A stretch of 64,000 nt of DNA from JAIOSF01 sp963677755 (GTDB lineage: Bacteria; Campylobacterota; Campylobacteria; Campylobacterales; Arcobacteraceae), in assembly GCA_963677755.1 (NCBI GenBank), contig OY782506.1, positions 434,001-498,000 of the forward strand. Direction: 5' to 3'. The position numbers and the translations under genes were made by a program. Within the stretch, counting starts at the first letter, position 1; each line of letters opens with the position of its first letter. The notes beneath the pieces were generated by a model. That model did no database searches and was not told the DNA's origin. It saw only the letters and a list, made by a program, of their open reading frames with translations. Of the stretch, positions 1-9,502 are shown piece after piece.

Positions 1-1215
1 ACATGCACCTTTATAAAATTTTCCATTAAAAGTATATTCATCATTTTTAACAGTAATTTCACCTTTCATACCATTTGTTACAAGGTTATAACTCATATGA
101 AGACCAAGACCTGTTCCTTGAGATTTATGTTTGGTTGTAAAGTATGGTTCAAAAACTTTATTTAAAATATCTTCTTTAATACCACCGGCATTATCTTTAA
201 ATTCTATAATAACATTATTATTTTCAACTTTTTGAGATATAAAAATATATCTATTATCTTCATCATTATTTTCCACTAACGCATCTTTTGCATTATTAAA
301 TATATTCATAAAACATTGAATGAGTTCATTTGGATAACCCTGAATATGAATATTTTCTTCTAAGTCTAAAATTATATTAATACTATTTCTCTTAATAGTA
401 ACATCAACAAGTTTTATAAAGCTATCAGTATCATTTTTTAAATCAAATCGAATAGGTTTTGTATCTCCTTTGATAAAATTTCTAAAATCATCTATGGTTT
501 GTGATAAATATTGTGAGTGTTCATTAATTATTTCACAATACTTATAAAACTCTTCATCTGTAAGTATTCCCATCTCTTTTTGTAGATGCATACCTGAAGC
601 ACTTGTTGAGATAATAGATAAAGGTTGTCTCCATTGATGAGCAATATTTCCAATCATCTCACCCATACTTGCAAGCTTAGATTGTGATATAAGTCTAGAT
701 TCTCTATCTTTTAGTTCTGTCACATCAATAATAGAAGAGATTCTTACCTCTTGATTATCAATAGAGATATTAGTTCCTTTGACTAGTGCTGGAGCTTTTG
801 TACCATCCATTTTAAGAATATAAGCTTCATAAAGGTCAGCAGAATCTAATAAAATCTTTTTTTGTACTAATTCTTTTGACTCTTCTGCAACAAACTCTAA
901 AGGGTTTTTCCCTAAAGCATCTTCTTTTTTTTCTATTTTAAACAGTTCCATCGCTGCTTTATTGAAGTCAATACATTTATAGTTTTGTGATACTATTATT
1001 GCTTCTATTGTACTATTTATGACACTTTCTATTTGATTGTGAGATTTTTCAAGTTTTTTTTCTTTTTTAATGAAGTAAAAAATTACGAATAAAATAATGA
1101 GAACAAATAATAATAATTGGACATTAAAGAAAGAAGTTGTTTCTAAATCATTTGCAAACAATGATGTATTTAAAACCATAAATAGTGAAAAAAAGATGTT
1201 AAATAATACTTTCAT
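1..1215 (-). CDS. PAS sensor histidine kinase (C-terminus cut by window edge)
   Basis: The ATG is at 1213-1215 and the frame is open to base 1, so about 405 residues are visible and only the last few are missing. The protein starts with a signal-like stretch (residues 1-21), a very short outer segment and one membrane helix (about 28-49). A PAS domain follows (about 60-165), then the histidine kinase core with H-box NIAHQWRQPL (phospho-acceptor His193). The ATPase domain shows the N box (NIFNNAKDAL), DNAGGI and GTGLGL. There is no receiver domain and no adjacent regulator. The H-box region is nearly the same as in the kinases at 5550 and 9503, which suggests paralogues that may share a partner. 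The signal sensed is unknown. Confidence 0.85.
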   Translation of the reverse strand, partial: MKVLFNIFFSLFMVLNTSLFANDLETTSFFNVQLLLFVLIILFVIFYFIKKEKKLEKSHNQIESVINSTIEAIIVSQNYKCIDFNKAAMELFKIEKKEDALGKNPLEFVAEESKELVQKKILLDSADLYEAYILKMDGTKAPALVKGTNISIDNQEVRISSIIDVTELKDRESRLISQSKLASMGEMIGNIAHQWRQPLSIISTSASGMHLQKEMGILTDEEFYKYCEIINEHSQYLSQTIDDFRNFIKGDTKPIRFDLKNDTDSFIKLVDVTIKRNSINIILDLEENIHIQGYPNELIQCFMNIFNNAKDALVENNDEDNRYIFISQKVENNNVIIEFKDNAGGIKEDILNKVFEPYFTTKHKSQGTGLGLHMSYNLVTNGMKGEITVKNDEYTFNGKFYKGAC

Positions 1216-1318
1216 AAGTGTCTCTTTAAATTTTATAATCTAGTTTATCATAATTAAGTTATGATAAATATAAGAAAATAAGTTATATGTATAAATAATT
1301 TTAAAATAAGAAATAGAT

Positions 1319-3985
1319 TTACAATAATTCTTCTTGAGGAACTCCTATATAATAGCCTTGTGAATAATCAATTTGAAGTTCTTTAATAGTATTTGAAATC
1401 TCTTCAGTTGCTACAAACTCTGCTATAGTTTTATAGTCCATTTTTTTAGAAAAGTTAATTATTGTTTTTACTATCTCTTTCATATTTTCATCATTATTAA
1501 TATTTTTTATCATACTACCATCAATTTTAATATAGTCTGCTTGCAGTTTTGCTAGATATTCAAAGTTACTGTAACCTGTTCCAAAATCATCAATAGCAAC
1601 TTTACAACCTAAAAACTTAACTTTTTGTATAAATTTTTGTACAGTTTCAAACTCTTCTATACCTTCACTCTCAACAAGTTCTAATACAACTTTATGTGCT
1701 ATTTTATATTCAGAAAGCATATTTTCAAGGTAGAGACTTACTTCATCATCAAGAATATCTTCAATTGTTAGGTTGATAGAAAATTCAATATCTAAATCTT
1801 TAAATTTTTCAAATGATTTTTGAATAACTATTTTTGTAATCTCTATATATTGTCCAGAAGACTTGGCAATATCAAGAAAATAAAATGGTGATATAATAGA
1901 CCCATCTGTATCTTTTAATCTTACAAGAGTCTCATATTTTTCAATTTGATTTGTTACATTATTATAAATAGGTTGATAAAAGGTGATAATTCTATTTTCA
2001 TTAAGAGCTTTTTTAACTTTTTCTGTCCATTTTATATTGTTCTCAAATTTCTCTTCAATTCTTAAATCAGGAGAGTAAGAGAGAACCTTTTTACTAATAT
2101 TTTTTGCATATTTATTAACCATCTCTGCTGTTGATAATATCACATCTTTATCACAAGAAGATATCCCAGATGTGGTAACAATATCAAATGATTTTACATC
2201 TGTTTCTATTACAGACTCTATCATTTTTGCATTTAAGTGTATGATAAAATTTGTAAATCTATCACTACTTAATGTGTAGTTATGGATTGCAAATTTGTCG
2301 GAGTGTAGTCTATAAAGTTCAAATTCATTTGTAAGATTTTCTTGTAAAAGTTTTGAAAATTTAATAATAACTTCATCACCTAGTTTATGTCCATAAAAAT
2401 CATTAATTTGTGAAAATTTATCTATATCTATTACCGCAATGTTATTTACTATATGTTGATTAATATCAAGATTTAACTTATATCTATTTCCTACTATACA
2501 TAATGGATCTTGTGTTGCAATAGTTGTAAGATTTTTTCTTTGTTCGATGAGTTCTGTTATCTCATGACGAATAGCTAAATATTCAATGATTGCACCTTCT
2601 TGATTCATAATAGGCATAATAGCTATATCAACATCATAATATCCACCATCTTTTTTTTTGTTTCTTAAAATACCTTGCCAAACTTTTTTTGCCTGTATTG
2701 TAAGCCAAAGTATTTTAAAAGTTTCTTTTGGTTCATCATCACTTCGTAAAAGTGAATGAGGTTGCCCAATAACTTCTTCTTCAGTATATCCAGAGACATC
2801 ACAAAAGTTTTTATTAACATAAGTAATATTTCCTTTTAAATCTGATTTTGAGATGATATTATTCACATTCATAGCTTCTAAATATTCATTAAAAATAATA
2901 GTTTTTTCATCAAGTTTTTTTGAAGATTCTAATACTCTTGTTGATAAAAGTGAAGGGATATATGCTAGAATAAGACCAATTGGACCACTAATAAGAAGTA
3001 CAAAAGCCATGGTATCTAAGACCTTATGAAAAGTGTTCTCTTTAACTTCTTGAATTTTTTTATCTTTTATTTTTAAGACTAATGCTAATTCTTGATCAAT
3101 ACCCACCTCTTTATGAATCTTTTTTGAATGTAAATATTCCGTATCATAATGATAACTTCGCAAGATACTTGTAGTATAATCAGATAAAAATTTTTCAATA
3201 TTCACTTTGTCTAAAATATACTTCGACCAAGAAAAATCAAACACTTGGCTATTTAACTCATATTTTCCTATTAAAAAATCACCATTCATATCCATAATTG
3301 AAACGAGATAATGATCAGATTGGGCAATGGTATTTAATATATCTTTCATAAAAATATTAAGGATTATTATCCCTTTAAATTCATTGTTATCAAAGATGGT
3401 TTTTACAAATCGTAATGTTGGCATATAAGGCTTTACTACTTTCCCATTTTCCACATTTAAATCTATATCTGATATCCATATTGGACTATTTTCAGGAAGG
3501 GTAGATGTTTGTTGGAAATAGTATCTATTTTTTTTATTTTGGAGTGAACTATCTTCTACAATGTGATAATTTTTATATTTTTCATTTCTCTCTAATCGAA
3601 TATTTTCCATTCCATTTTCATCTATATATCTTACTTGCATAATATCATTATCTGAAGATATTATTTGTTCAAAAAGAGATATTACATTTTTTTTCTCATT
3701 TTGGTTTTCTATATAACCTTTAAAAATATTGTTATTTGATATAGAATACAAATACTGTTTATTTTTGTCAATATTGTATTTTAAATAGTTTATTTTTCTT
3801 TCCATTAAAGCAGTTGCTTCTTTATGCATCTCTGTTTTAATATATCTATCTTCATAATTGTAACTTACTATAAATGATATTGCTGCAATGACAGTGGCAA
3901 AAAATATAAATAAGAGTGCAAAAAAAAGTTTTAATAATAAAGGGTTTTTTAAAAAATTGTTAAATGAAAATGTAAATTTAGACAT
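1319..3985 (-). CDS. Membrane Cache-PAS-GGDEF-EAL protein, probable c-di-GMP phosphodiesterase
   Basis: I place the start at the ATG at 3983-3985 (MSKFTF, 888 residues) because GGGAG lies a suitable distance upstream; an ATG nine codons earlier lacks this. Order: membrane helix (about 14-40), periplasmic Cache-like sensor, second helix (about 325-350), PAS (about 365-480), GGDEF, EAL. The GGDEF signature is replaced by H-S-D-K-F at about residue 561, so cyclase activity is unlikely. The EAL domain has ETL at 685-687 and keeps its metal and catalytic positions (LELVES, IDDFGTGYS, YIKIDG, a late AEF). It therefore probably hydrolyses c-di-GMP, with the GGDEF part perhaps acting as a regulatory GTP site. 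It is divergent from the cyclase at 4172. Confidence 0.88.
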   Translation of the reverse strand: MSKFTFSFNNFLKNPLLLKLFFALLFIFFATVIAAISFIVSYNYEDRYIKTEMHKEATALMERKINYLKYNIDKNKQYLYSISNNNIFKGYIENQNEKKNVISLFEQIISSDNDIMQVRYIDENGMENIRLERNEKYKNYHIVEDSSLQNKKNRYYFQQTSTLPENSPIWISDIDLNVENGKVVKPYMPTLRFVKTIFDNNEFKGIIILNIFMKDILNTIAQSDHYLVSIMDMNGDFLIGKYELNSQVFDFSWSKYILDKVNIEKFLSDYTTSILRSYHYDTEYLHSKKIHKEVGIDQELALVLKIKDKKIQEVKENTFHKVLDTMAFVLLISGPIGLILAYIPSLLSTRVLESSKKLDEKTIIFNEYLEAMNVNNIISKSDLKGNITYVNKNFCDVSGYTEEEVIGQPHSLLRSDDEPKETFKILWLTIQAKKVWQGILRNKKKDGGYYDVDIAIMPIMNQEGAIIEYLAIRHEITELIEQRKNLTTIATQDPLCIVGNRYKLNLDINQHIVNNIAVIDIDKFSQINDFYGHKLGDEVIIKFSKLLQENLTNEFELYRLHSDKFAIHNYTLSSDRFTNFIIHLNAKMIESVIETDVKSFDIVTTSGISSCDKDVILSTAEMVNKYAKNISKKVLSYSPDLRIEEKFENNIKWTEKVKKALNENRIITFYQPIYNNVTNQIEKYETLVRLKDTDGSIISPFYFLDIAKSSGQYIEITKIVIQKSFEKFKDLDIEFSINLTIEDILDDEVSLYLENMLSEYKIAHKVVLELVESEGIEEFETVQKFIQKVKFLGCKVAIDDFGTGYSNFEYLAKLQADYIKIDGSMIKNINNDENMKEIVKTIINFSKKMDYKTIAEFVATEEISNTIKELQIDYSQGYYIGVPQEELL

Positions 3986-4171
3986 AGTATATCTCCCATA
4001 TTTGTACATCACTTATTATAGTTTAATTATATTTAATATATGTAATAATTACATATAGAAATAGTTTTTTATTAAAATTTATAAAATAAGTTATAATTAT
4101 TTATAGCTTAAGTAAAATAGGGATAAAATAGCTATATAGGATGATGTTAATATAAAATATTTAGGGGTTGC

Positions 4172-5440
4172 ATGAATATATTAGAGGGTGTAAATAGTCA
4201 AGAAATAGTAAAGTTAATATTAAATAATAGTTATAATTCAGTTGTAATTACTGATGCGAATTTAGACTTACCTGGTCCAAAAATTGTATATGTAAATGAA
4301 GCTTTTACTAAAAACACAGGTTATACATTAGAAGATTTAAAAGATAAAACCCCAAGAATTTTTCAAGGCAAAGAAACAGATCATGAGCTACTGAAAAATC
4401 TCAAGGAAAAGTGTAGAAAAGGTGAATTTTTTGTTGGAGAAACGGTTAATTATAGAAAAGATGGGTCAAAATACTATGTTCAATGGAATATCTCACCTAT
4501 TAAAAACGATGCGGGAGAGATAATATATTATATCTCAATTCAAAGAAATGTAACAAAAGAGATTGAAACTATCAAAACATTGCAGAAGATTTTGGATTTG
4601 CAAAAAAACATTGTAATAGTAACAGATGGAAAAAAACTTTCTTATGTGAATGAATCTTTTAACAACTTTTTCGATGTAAGTAGTATGGAAGAGTTTTTAA
4701 AGATTGATGATTGTGTGTGTAGCCGTTTTAGTGAAGTAAAAGGATTCTATTATAAAAAAACTGAAGATGAAAATTGGATTGAAAATATTGTAAAGCTTCC
4801 CCATGAAGATAGGGTAGTAAGTATGCTAGATGGCAAACTAATCCCCCATGGATTTACAGTAAATGTAAATCATTTTGGTGATGGGAGTAGTATCATCACT
4901 TTTACAGATATTACATCGACCATTGGAGAAAAAGAAAGTTTTAAACACAAAGCTTATCATGATAAATTAAGTGGAGCATATAATAGAGAGTTTTTGTATA
5001 TGCATTTTGAAGATTATAAAAAAGAGGTTGAGAAAGCAAACTCCCAATTAGGATTAATTTTATTTGATATTGATTATTTTAAAATGGTAAATGATACTTA
5101 TGGACACAATGTTGGGGATGATGTGATTAAAAAGATTGTAAACACAACTTTGAAGCAAATAAGAATTGACGACAATTTAATACGATGGGGTGGTGAAGAG
5201 TTTATTATTATAACACAAGCAGATAATATTAAAAACTTGGAAGCAATGGCAACTCATATTAAAAATAATATAGAAAAAGAAACTTTTACACCAGTACCAC
5301 AAGTTACTGCAAGTTTTGGAATTACGCTAGGGGTAAAATCTGATAGTTTAGAAACACTTGTAAAAAGAGCAGATGATGGATTGTATCAGGCAAAAAGAGC
5401 TGGGCGAAATAAAGTGGTCGCAAGTATTTTACAATCGTAA
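4172..5440 (+). CDS. PAS-PAS-GGDEF diguanylate cyclase (soluble)
   Basis: 422 residues with no membrane segment. The first PAS (about 12-130) resembles LOV domains (NTGYTLEDLKDKTP) but has no flavin-binding cysteine at the expected place. The second PAS-like domain (about 138-250) carries the motif DDCVC, with Cys181 and Cys183, a motif also found in the kinase at 5550. The GGDEF domain (about 258-422) has an intact GGEEF active site (340-344). It also has an RxxD inhibitory site (RIDD, 331-334) at the normal distance, so active, product-inhibited c-di-GMP synthesis is expected. It lies opposite the EAL protein and may be its counterpart. The ligand of either PAS is unknown. Confidence 0.9.
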   Translation: MNILEGVNSQEIVKLILNNSYNSVVITDANLDLPGPKIVYVNEAFTKNTGYTLEDLKDKTPRIFQGKETDHELLKNLKEKCRKGEFFVGETVNYRKDGSKYYVQWNISPIKNDAGEIIYYISIQRNVTKEIETIKTLQKILDLQKNIVIVTDGKKLSYVNESFNNFFDVSSMEEFLKIDDCVCSRFSEVKGFYYKKTEDENWIENIVKLPHEDRVVSMLDGKLIPHGFTVNVNHFGDGSSIITFTDITSTIGEKESFKHKAYHDKLSGAYNREFLYMHFEDYKKEVEKANSQLGLILFDIDYFKMVNDTYGHNVGDDVIKKIVNTTLKQIRIDDNLIRWGGEEFIIITQADNIKNLEAMATHIKNNIEKETFTPVPQVTASFGITLGVKSDSLETLVKRADDGLYQAKRAGRNKVVASILQS

Positions 5441-5516
5441 TTATTTTGGCAACTAAAAATTATATCTATCAAAGATGTTAAAATTGTGGTTAATAGGTCT
5501 GTAAATAATTATTGTC

Positions 5517-5522
5517 TATAAT
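5517..5522 (+). promoter_or_regulatory. -10 element before the tandem-sensor kinase
   Basis: TATAAT 28 bases before the TTG start at 5550. No convincing -35 is visible, which is usual for the main sigma factor in Campylobacterota. Confidence 0.5.
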
Positions 5523-5549
5523 ATTATAATAAATAAGTAAGGATACTCG

Positions 5550-8500
5550 TTGTTAAAAAATCTTTATAAAAGTAGGATATTTGTAGTATTGACTTTTCTT
5601 ATTATATCTTTTGGTATGTATTTATTGATTGATTATTTAAAAAATAATGAAATAGAACAATATAAATTGGATACTTATAGAGATAAAGTGTTAGAATCAA
5701 AAATATACCTACACACTCTCATTAAAGAAAAACAAAATGCAACATCAACTATTGGTCTTGGACTATCTAGAAATAGTGATATAATCAAGGCATTAAAAAA
5801 CTCTTCTATAAATCCTACATTACTTAAAGATTACTCTAAAAGACTCAATCAAAATACGGACTTTAAGAATGTTTGGTTTCAGCTTGTAACAAAAGAGGGT
5901 ATCTCAATACAAAGAAGTTGGACAAATTACAAGAACGATAAAATCTCTTTATCCCGAAAAGATTTACAAAAAGCGTTAATAGACAAGCAGATGTTAAATA
6001 CAATAAGTATAGGAAAGTTTGATATGACATTTAAAGTTATTGTTCCTGTATATGATGTGGATAATATAACTTTTTTAGGTATGGTTGAGGTGATTACTCA
6101 CTTTAATTCAATCGCTAAGAACTTAGAAGAGAAAAAAATAAATACTATTATATTAGCAGATAAAGTTTATAAAAAACAACTCACAAAAGCATTAAGTAAA
6201 ACTTTTATAGATGATTATTATGTAGCAAATTTAGAAGCTAAACAATATTTAATTCATTATTTACAAAAGTATGGAATGGATAATTATTTTAAAAATCTCA
6301 CAGTAGATGATTTTTATATAGATTATGATCTCAATAGTGTGGTAAGTTATTATAAATTAATAGATAACGAGAATAATTCAAGTTTAGGACATATTCTACT
6401 TATTCAAAGTATTGATAAAATAGATATTAGTAAAATTTCATATATTAAATATATTCATAACATTTATCTTTTATTTTCAATTATTATTTTAATTTTAGTA
6501 TTTTATATTTTCAATGCAATAGAGATTAAAAATATAAATGGAAAATCATACTCTTTAAAAATATTTTTAACTATGTTTGTTATGTATCTTCTATTATCTG
6601 TTACAATATATCAACTTGTGAAAATAAAATATATGGGAGATATTGAAAGTTATAAACAAACAGTTATTAATCAAACACTTCTAGAATATAACTCAATTGT
6701 TCAAAAAAATAGAGATATTTCAGAGTTTATATTTTCGGAATTATTAAATACAGATGAAATAAAACAAGTTTTTAAAAGTCAAGATAGAGAAAAACTTTAT
6801 GACATATTGCTAGATAAATACAAATCATTGAAAATTAAATACAATATACGACAATTACATTTTCAATTACCTGATTGTACAAGTTTTTTACGAATGCATA
6901 AACCAGAAGTTTATGGAGATAACTTAAAAGGAATTAGACAAAGTGTAGAATATGTAAATAGTAGCTTAAAACCATTTTTTGGTTTTGAAGAGGGGCGAAT
7001 TTATAATGGTTTTAGATATGTGTTTCCTCTTTTTGATAATCAAAATAATCATATTGGAAGTGTTGAAACAAGCTTTGATATTAAAAGTTTTATAGATAAT
7101 TATATGAATCTTTTTGAAACGAAAAGGGTAAATTTTTTAATTAGTAAAAAAGTTGTAAAAGAGAAAGTTTTTAAGAATCAACAATCAAATTACAAACAAA
7201 GTCCAGTTGAAGGTTTTTATTTTGATAGGTTAATTATTGAAAGGCTTGAAACTTCAACATCAAAAATCATGCAACATAAAGCTTCTAAAGAGATATTTAA
7301 AGAAGTATCTCAAAAAATATCTCAAGGGAGTCCATTTTCAGTTCATTTTGATGAGATAAATGAATTAACGGTTATCATACCTATTGTTAATAAAATTAGT
7401 GGAGAGATTGTTGGGTCATTAAATGTTTCTAAAAGTGATAAATTTATTAAAAATAGGCTTCAAGAATTTATGCAACTTATAGTGATAATTTTAATTGTAC
7501 TTGGTTTTATTATGTTTTTTATTTATAGAGAATATTTATCAAAAATGAAAGCTAAAATAGAGTCACAAAACAATCAAAAGATTTTAGATTCTCAAAAGTC
7601 TTTTATTCTTATTACCGATGGCATTAAGATAAAAAGGGTAAATAAAACTTTTTTAGAGTTTTTTCAATATGATTCATTAAAAGATTTCACCCGTGCTCAT
7701 GATTGTGTATGTGATTTTTTTCTTGAAGAAAAAGGGAAAAATTATATTTTAAAAAATATGGGTGAGTTAAATTGGTTTGAATATATGATTCATAATCAGG
7801 ATAAAACATTTCAGGTGAAAATTTTAGATAAGAATAAACAAGCGCATATATTTTATATTGAATTTGATGTAGAACATAAAATATATGAGAATAATTATAT
7901 TTTAACTTTTATAGATATAACACATTTAATAAATGTAGAAAATCAACTTTTAAATTCTGAAAAAATGGCATCTTTAGGAAATATGATTGGAAATATTGCT
8001 CATCAATGGAGACAACCTTTATCTATAATATCTACTTGTGCAAGTGGCGTACATATGAAACAACAATATGGACTGCTTCAAGAGGGTGATATTGAAAAAA
8101 GTATGGATTATATAGTGCAAAATACACAATATTTATCTGAAACTATTGATACTTTTAGAGACTTTATCAAAGAGAACGAAAGCAAAGAAATAAGTGCGAT
8201 TAGTATTGGTGAAGCTATTGGTTCCGTATTAAAGATTATGGAAGCAACATTAAAAAACAATTATATTAATATTGTTTTTAATAACAATGGAAACTTTACA
8301 AAACTTATGGCAAAAGGTGAATTTATACAAGTTATTACGAATTTAATTAATAACGCAAAAGATGTTTTAAAAGAGAGAAAAATAGAAAACCCACAAATAA
8401 TAATAACTACTAAACAAGAACACAATCACATTCTGATAACAGTAGAGGACAATGGTGGTGGAATTGATGAAGATATTATAAAGAATATTTTTGAGCCATA

Positions 8501-8657
8501 TTTTACTACAAAACATAAAAGTATGGGCACAGGGTTGGGATTATATATTTGTCATAAAATAGTCGTGGAGAGTTTTGAAGGTGATTTAAGTGTTCAAAAT
8601 ACTTCGCTAGGTGCTGAGTTTTCTATAACTATTCCTTTAGATAAATTAAATAAGTAA
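5550..8657 (+). CDS. Histidine kinase with two tandem periplasmic sensor domains
   Basis: 1035 residues from a TTG start with AAGGA a few bases upstream; no closer ATG fits. Topology: helix (about 12-28), first periplasmic Cache-like domain, two helices (about 300-322 and 337-357) joined by a short loop, second Cache-like domain, helix (about 638-660), then the cytoplasm. A PAS with the motif HDCVC (Cys719, Cys721) precedes the kinase core, with HQWRQPL (His818), DNGGGI and GTGLGL. There is no receiver. It is first in an apparent operon with the binding protein at 8707 and the kinase at 9503. Two outside sensors in one kinase suggest integration of two cues, but no ligand can be named. Confidence 0.88.
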   Translation: MLKNLYKSRIFVVLTFLIISFGMYLLIDYLKNNEIEQYKLDTYRDKVLESKIYLHTLIKEKQNATSTIGLGLSRNSDIIKALKNSSINPTLLKDYSKRLNQNTDFKNVWFQLVTKEGISIQRSWTNYKNDKISLSRKDLQKALIDKQMLNTISIGKFDMTFKVIVPVYDVDNITFLGMVEVITHFNSIAKNLEEKKINTIILADKVYKKQLTKALSKTFIDDYYVANLEAKQYLIHYLQKYGMDNYFKNLTVDDFYIDYDLNSVVSYYKLIDNENNSSLGHILLIQSIDKIDISKISYIKYIHNIYLLFSIIILILVFYIFNAIEIKNINGKSYSLKIFLTMFVMYLLLSVTIYQLVKIKYMGDIESYKQTVINQTLLEYNSIVQKNRDISEFIFSELLNTDEIKQVFKSQDREKLYDILLDKYKSLKIKYNIRQLHFQLPDCTSFLRMHKPEVYGDNLKGIRQSVEYVNSSLKPFFGFEEGRIYNGFRYVFPLFDNQNNHIGSVETSFDIKSFIDNYMNLFETKRVNFLISKKVVKEKVFKNQQSNYKQSPVEGFYFDRLIIERLETSTSKIMQHKASKEIFKEVSQKISQGSPFSVHFDEINELTVIIPIVNKISGEIVGSLNVSKSDKFIKNRLQEFMQLIVIILIVLGFIMFFIYREYLSKMKAKIESQNNQKILDSQKSFILITDGIKIKRVNKTFLEFFQYDSLKDFTRAHDCVCDFFLEEKGKNYILKNMGELNWFEYMIHNQDKTFQVKILDKNKQAHIFYIEFDVEHKIYENNYILTFIDITHLINVENQLLNSEKMASLGNMIGNIAHQWRQPLSIISTCASGVHMKQQYGLLQEGDIEKSMDYIVQNTQYLSETIDTFRDFIKENESKEISAISIGEAIGSVLKIMEATLKNNYINIVFNNNGNFTKLMAKGEFIQVITNLINNAKDVLKERKIENPQIIITTKQEHNHILITVEDNGGGIDEDIIKNIFEPYFTTKHKSMGTGLGLYICHKIVVESFEGDLSVQNTSLGAEFSITIPLDKLNK

Positions 8658-8706
8658 TAATTTAGAGTAGATAAGTTAATATTTTGCAACTAATGAGGAA
8701 TTTATT

Positions 8707-9495
8707 ATGAATATATTTATAAAATTTTTTTTACTGTTACTAATTGTAGGGAATACACTTTTCGCACAAAATTCAAAGCTCGATAAAATTATAGAAAATA
8801 ATACACTAAAAGTTTGTATCTGGCCAGAATATTATGGTATCTCATATTTAGATAAACGAACACAAAAGTTTGTTGGAATTGATAGTGATTTAGCATATGA
8901 ATTAGCAAAAGATTTAGGGGTTAGATTAGAATTTGTGCAAAGTTCTTTTGCGAACTTAATTGAAGATGTTACAACGCAAAAGTGTGATATCGCTATGTTT
9001 GCAATAGGAAATACCCCTTTAAGAAGAGAAAAAATTCGGTTTACAACTCCTCACTTATCTAGTGATATTTATGCAATTACAACAAAAACAAATCAAAAAA
9101 TCGAATCATGGGAAGATATTGATAAAAAAGGAGTTGTTGTTGCAGTGGCAAAAGGAACCTATCATGAACCTGTAATGAAAGAGAAGCTTCAATATGCAAA
9201 ACTATTAGTAGTAAGTAGTTATCACGCAAGAGAACAAGAAGTTCAAGCAGGTCGTGCAGATGTATTTATGACTGATTTCCCTTTTGCAAAAAGAATGTTA
9301 GCTAAAACAACATGGGCAAAACTTATTCTCCCAAATAAAACATACCATATGACACCATATGCTTGGGCTACAAGTTATGGAGATGAGAAGTTCTATAATA
9401 GAGTAGAACAATTTATTCATGATATTAAAAAAGATGGTAGGCTTTTAAAAGCGGCACAACATAATGGTCTTGAACCAATAGTAAAATTACAATAG
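8707..9495 (+). CDS. Periplasmic solute-binding protein, family 3
   Basis: 262 residues with a signal peptide (about 1-20, ending LFAQ). The mature part has the fold signatures of amino-acid-type binding proteins (VGIDSDLAYELAKDLG, then RREKIRFTTP). There is no permease or ATPase gene nearby. It sits 49 bases after one sensor kinase and 7 bases before another, so a role as a soluble ligand sensor for those kinases is more likely than transport. The usual amino-acid-binding Arg is plausible within RREKIRF, but the ligand cannot be named. Confidence 0.85.
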   Translation: MNIFIKFFLLLLIVGNTLFAQNSKLDKIIENNTLKVCIWPEYYGISYLDKRTQKFVGIDSDLAYELAKDLGVRLEFVQSSFANLIEDVTTQKCDIAMFAIGNTPLRREKIRFTTPHLSSDIYAITTKTNQKIESWEDIDKKGVVVAVAKGTYHEPVMKEKLQYAKLLVVSSYHAREQEVQAGRADVFMTDFPFAKRMLAKTTWAKLILPNKTYHMTPYAWATSYGDEKFYNRVEQFIHDIKKDGRLLKAAQHNGLEPIVKLQ

Positions 9496-9502
9496 AAATT
9501 AT

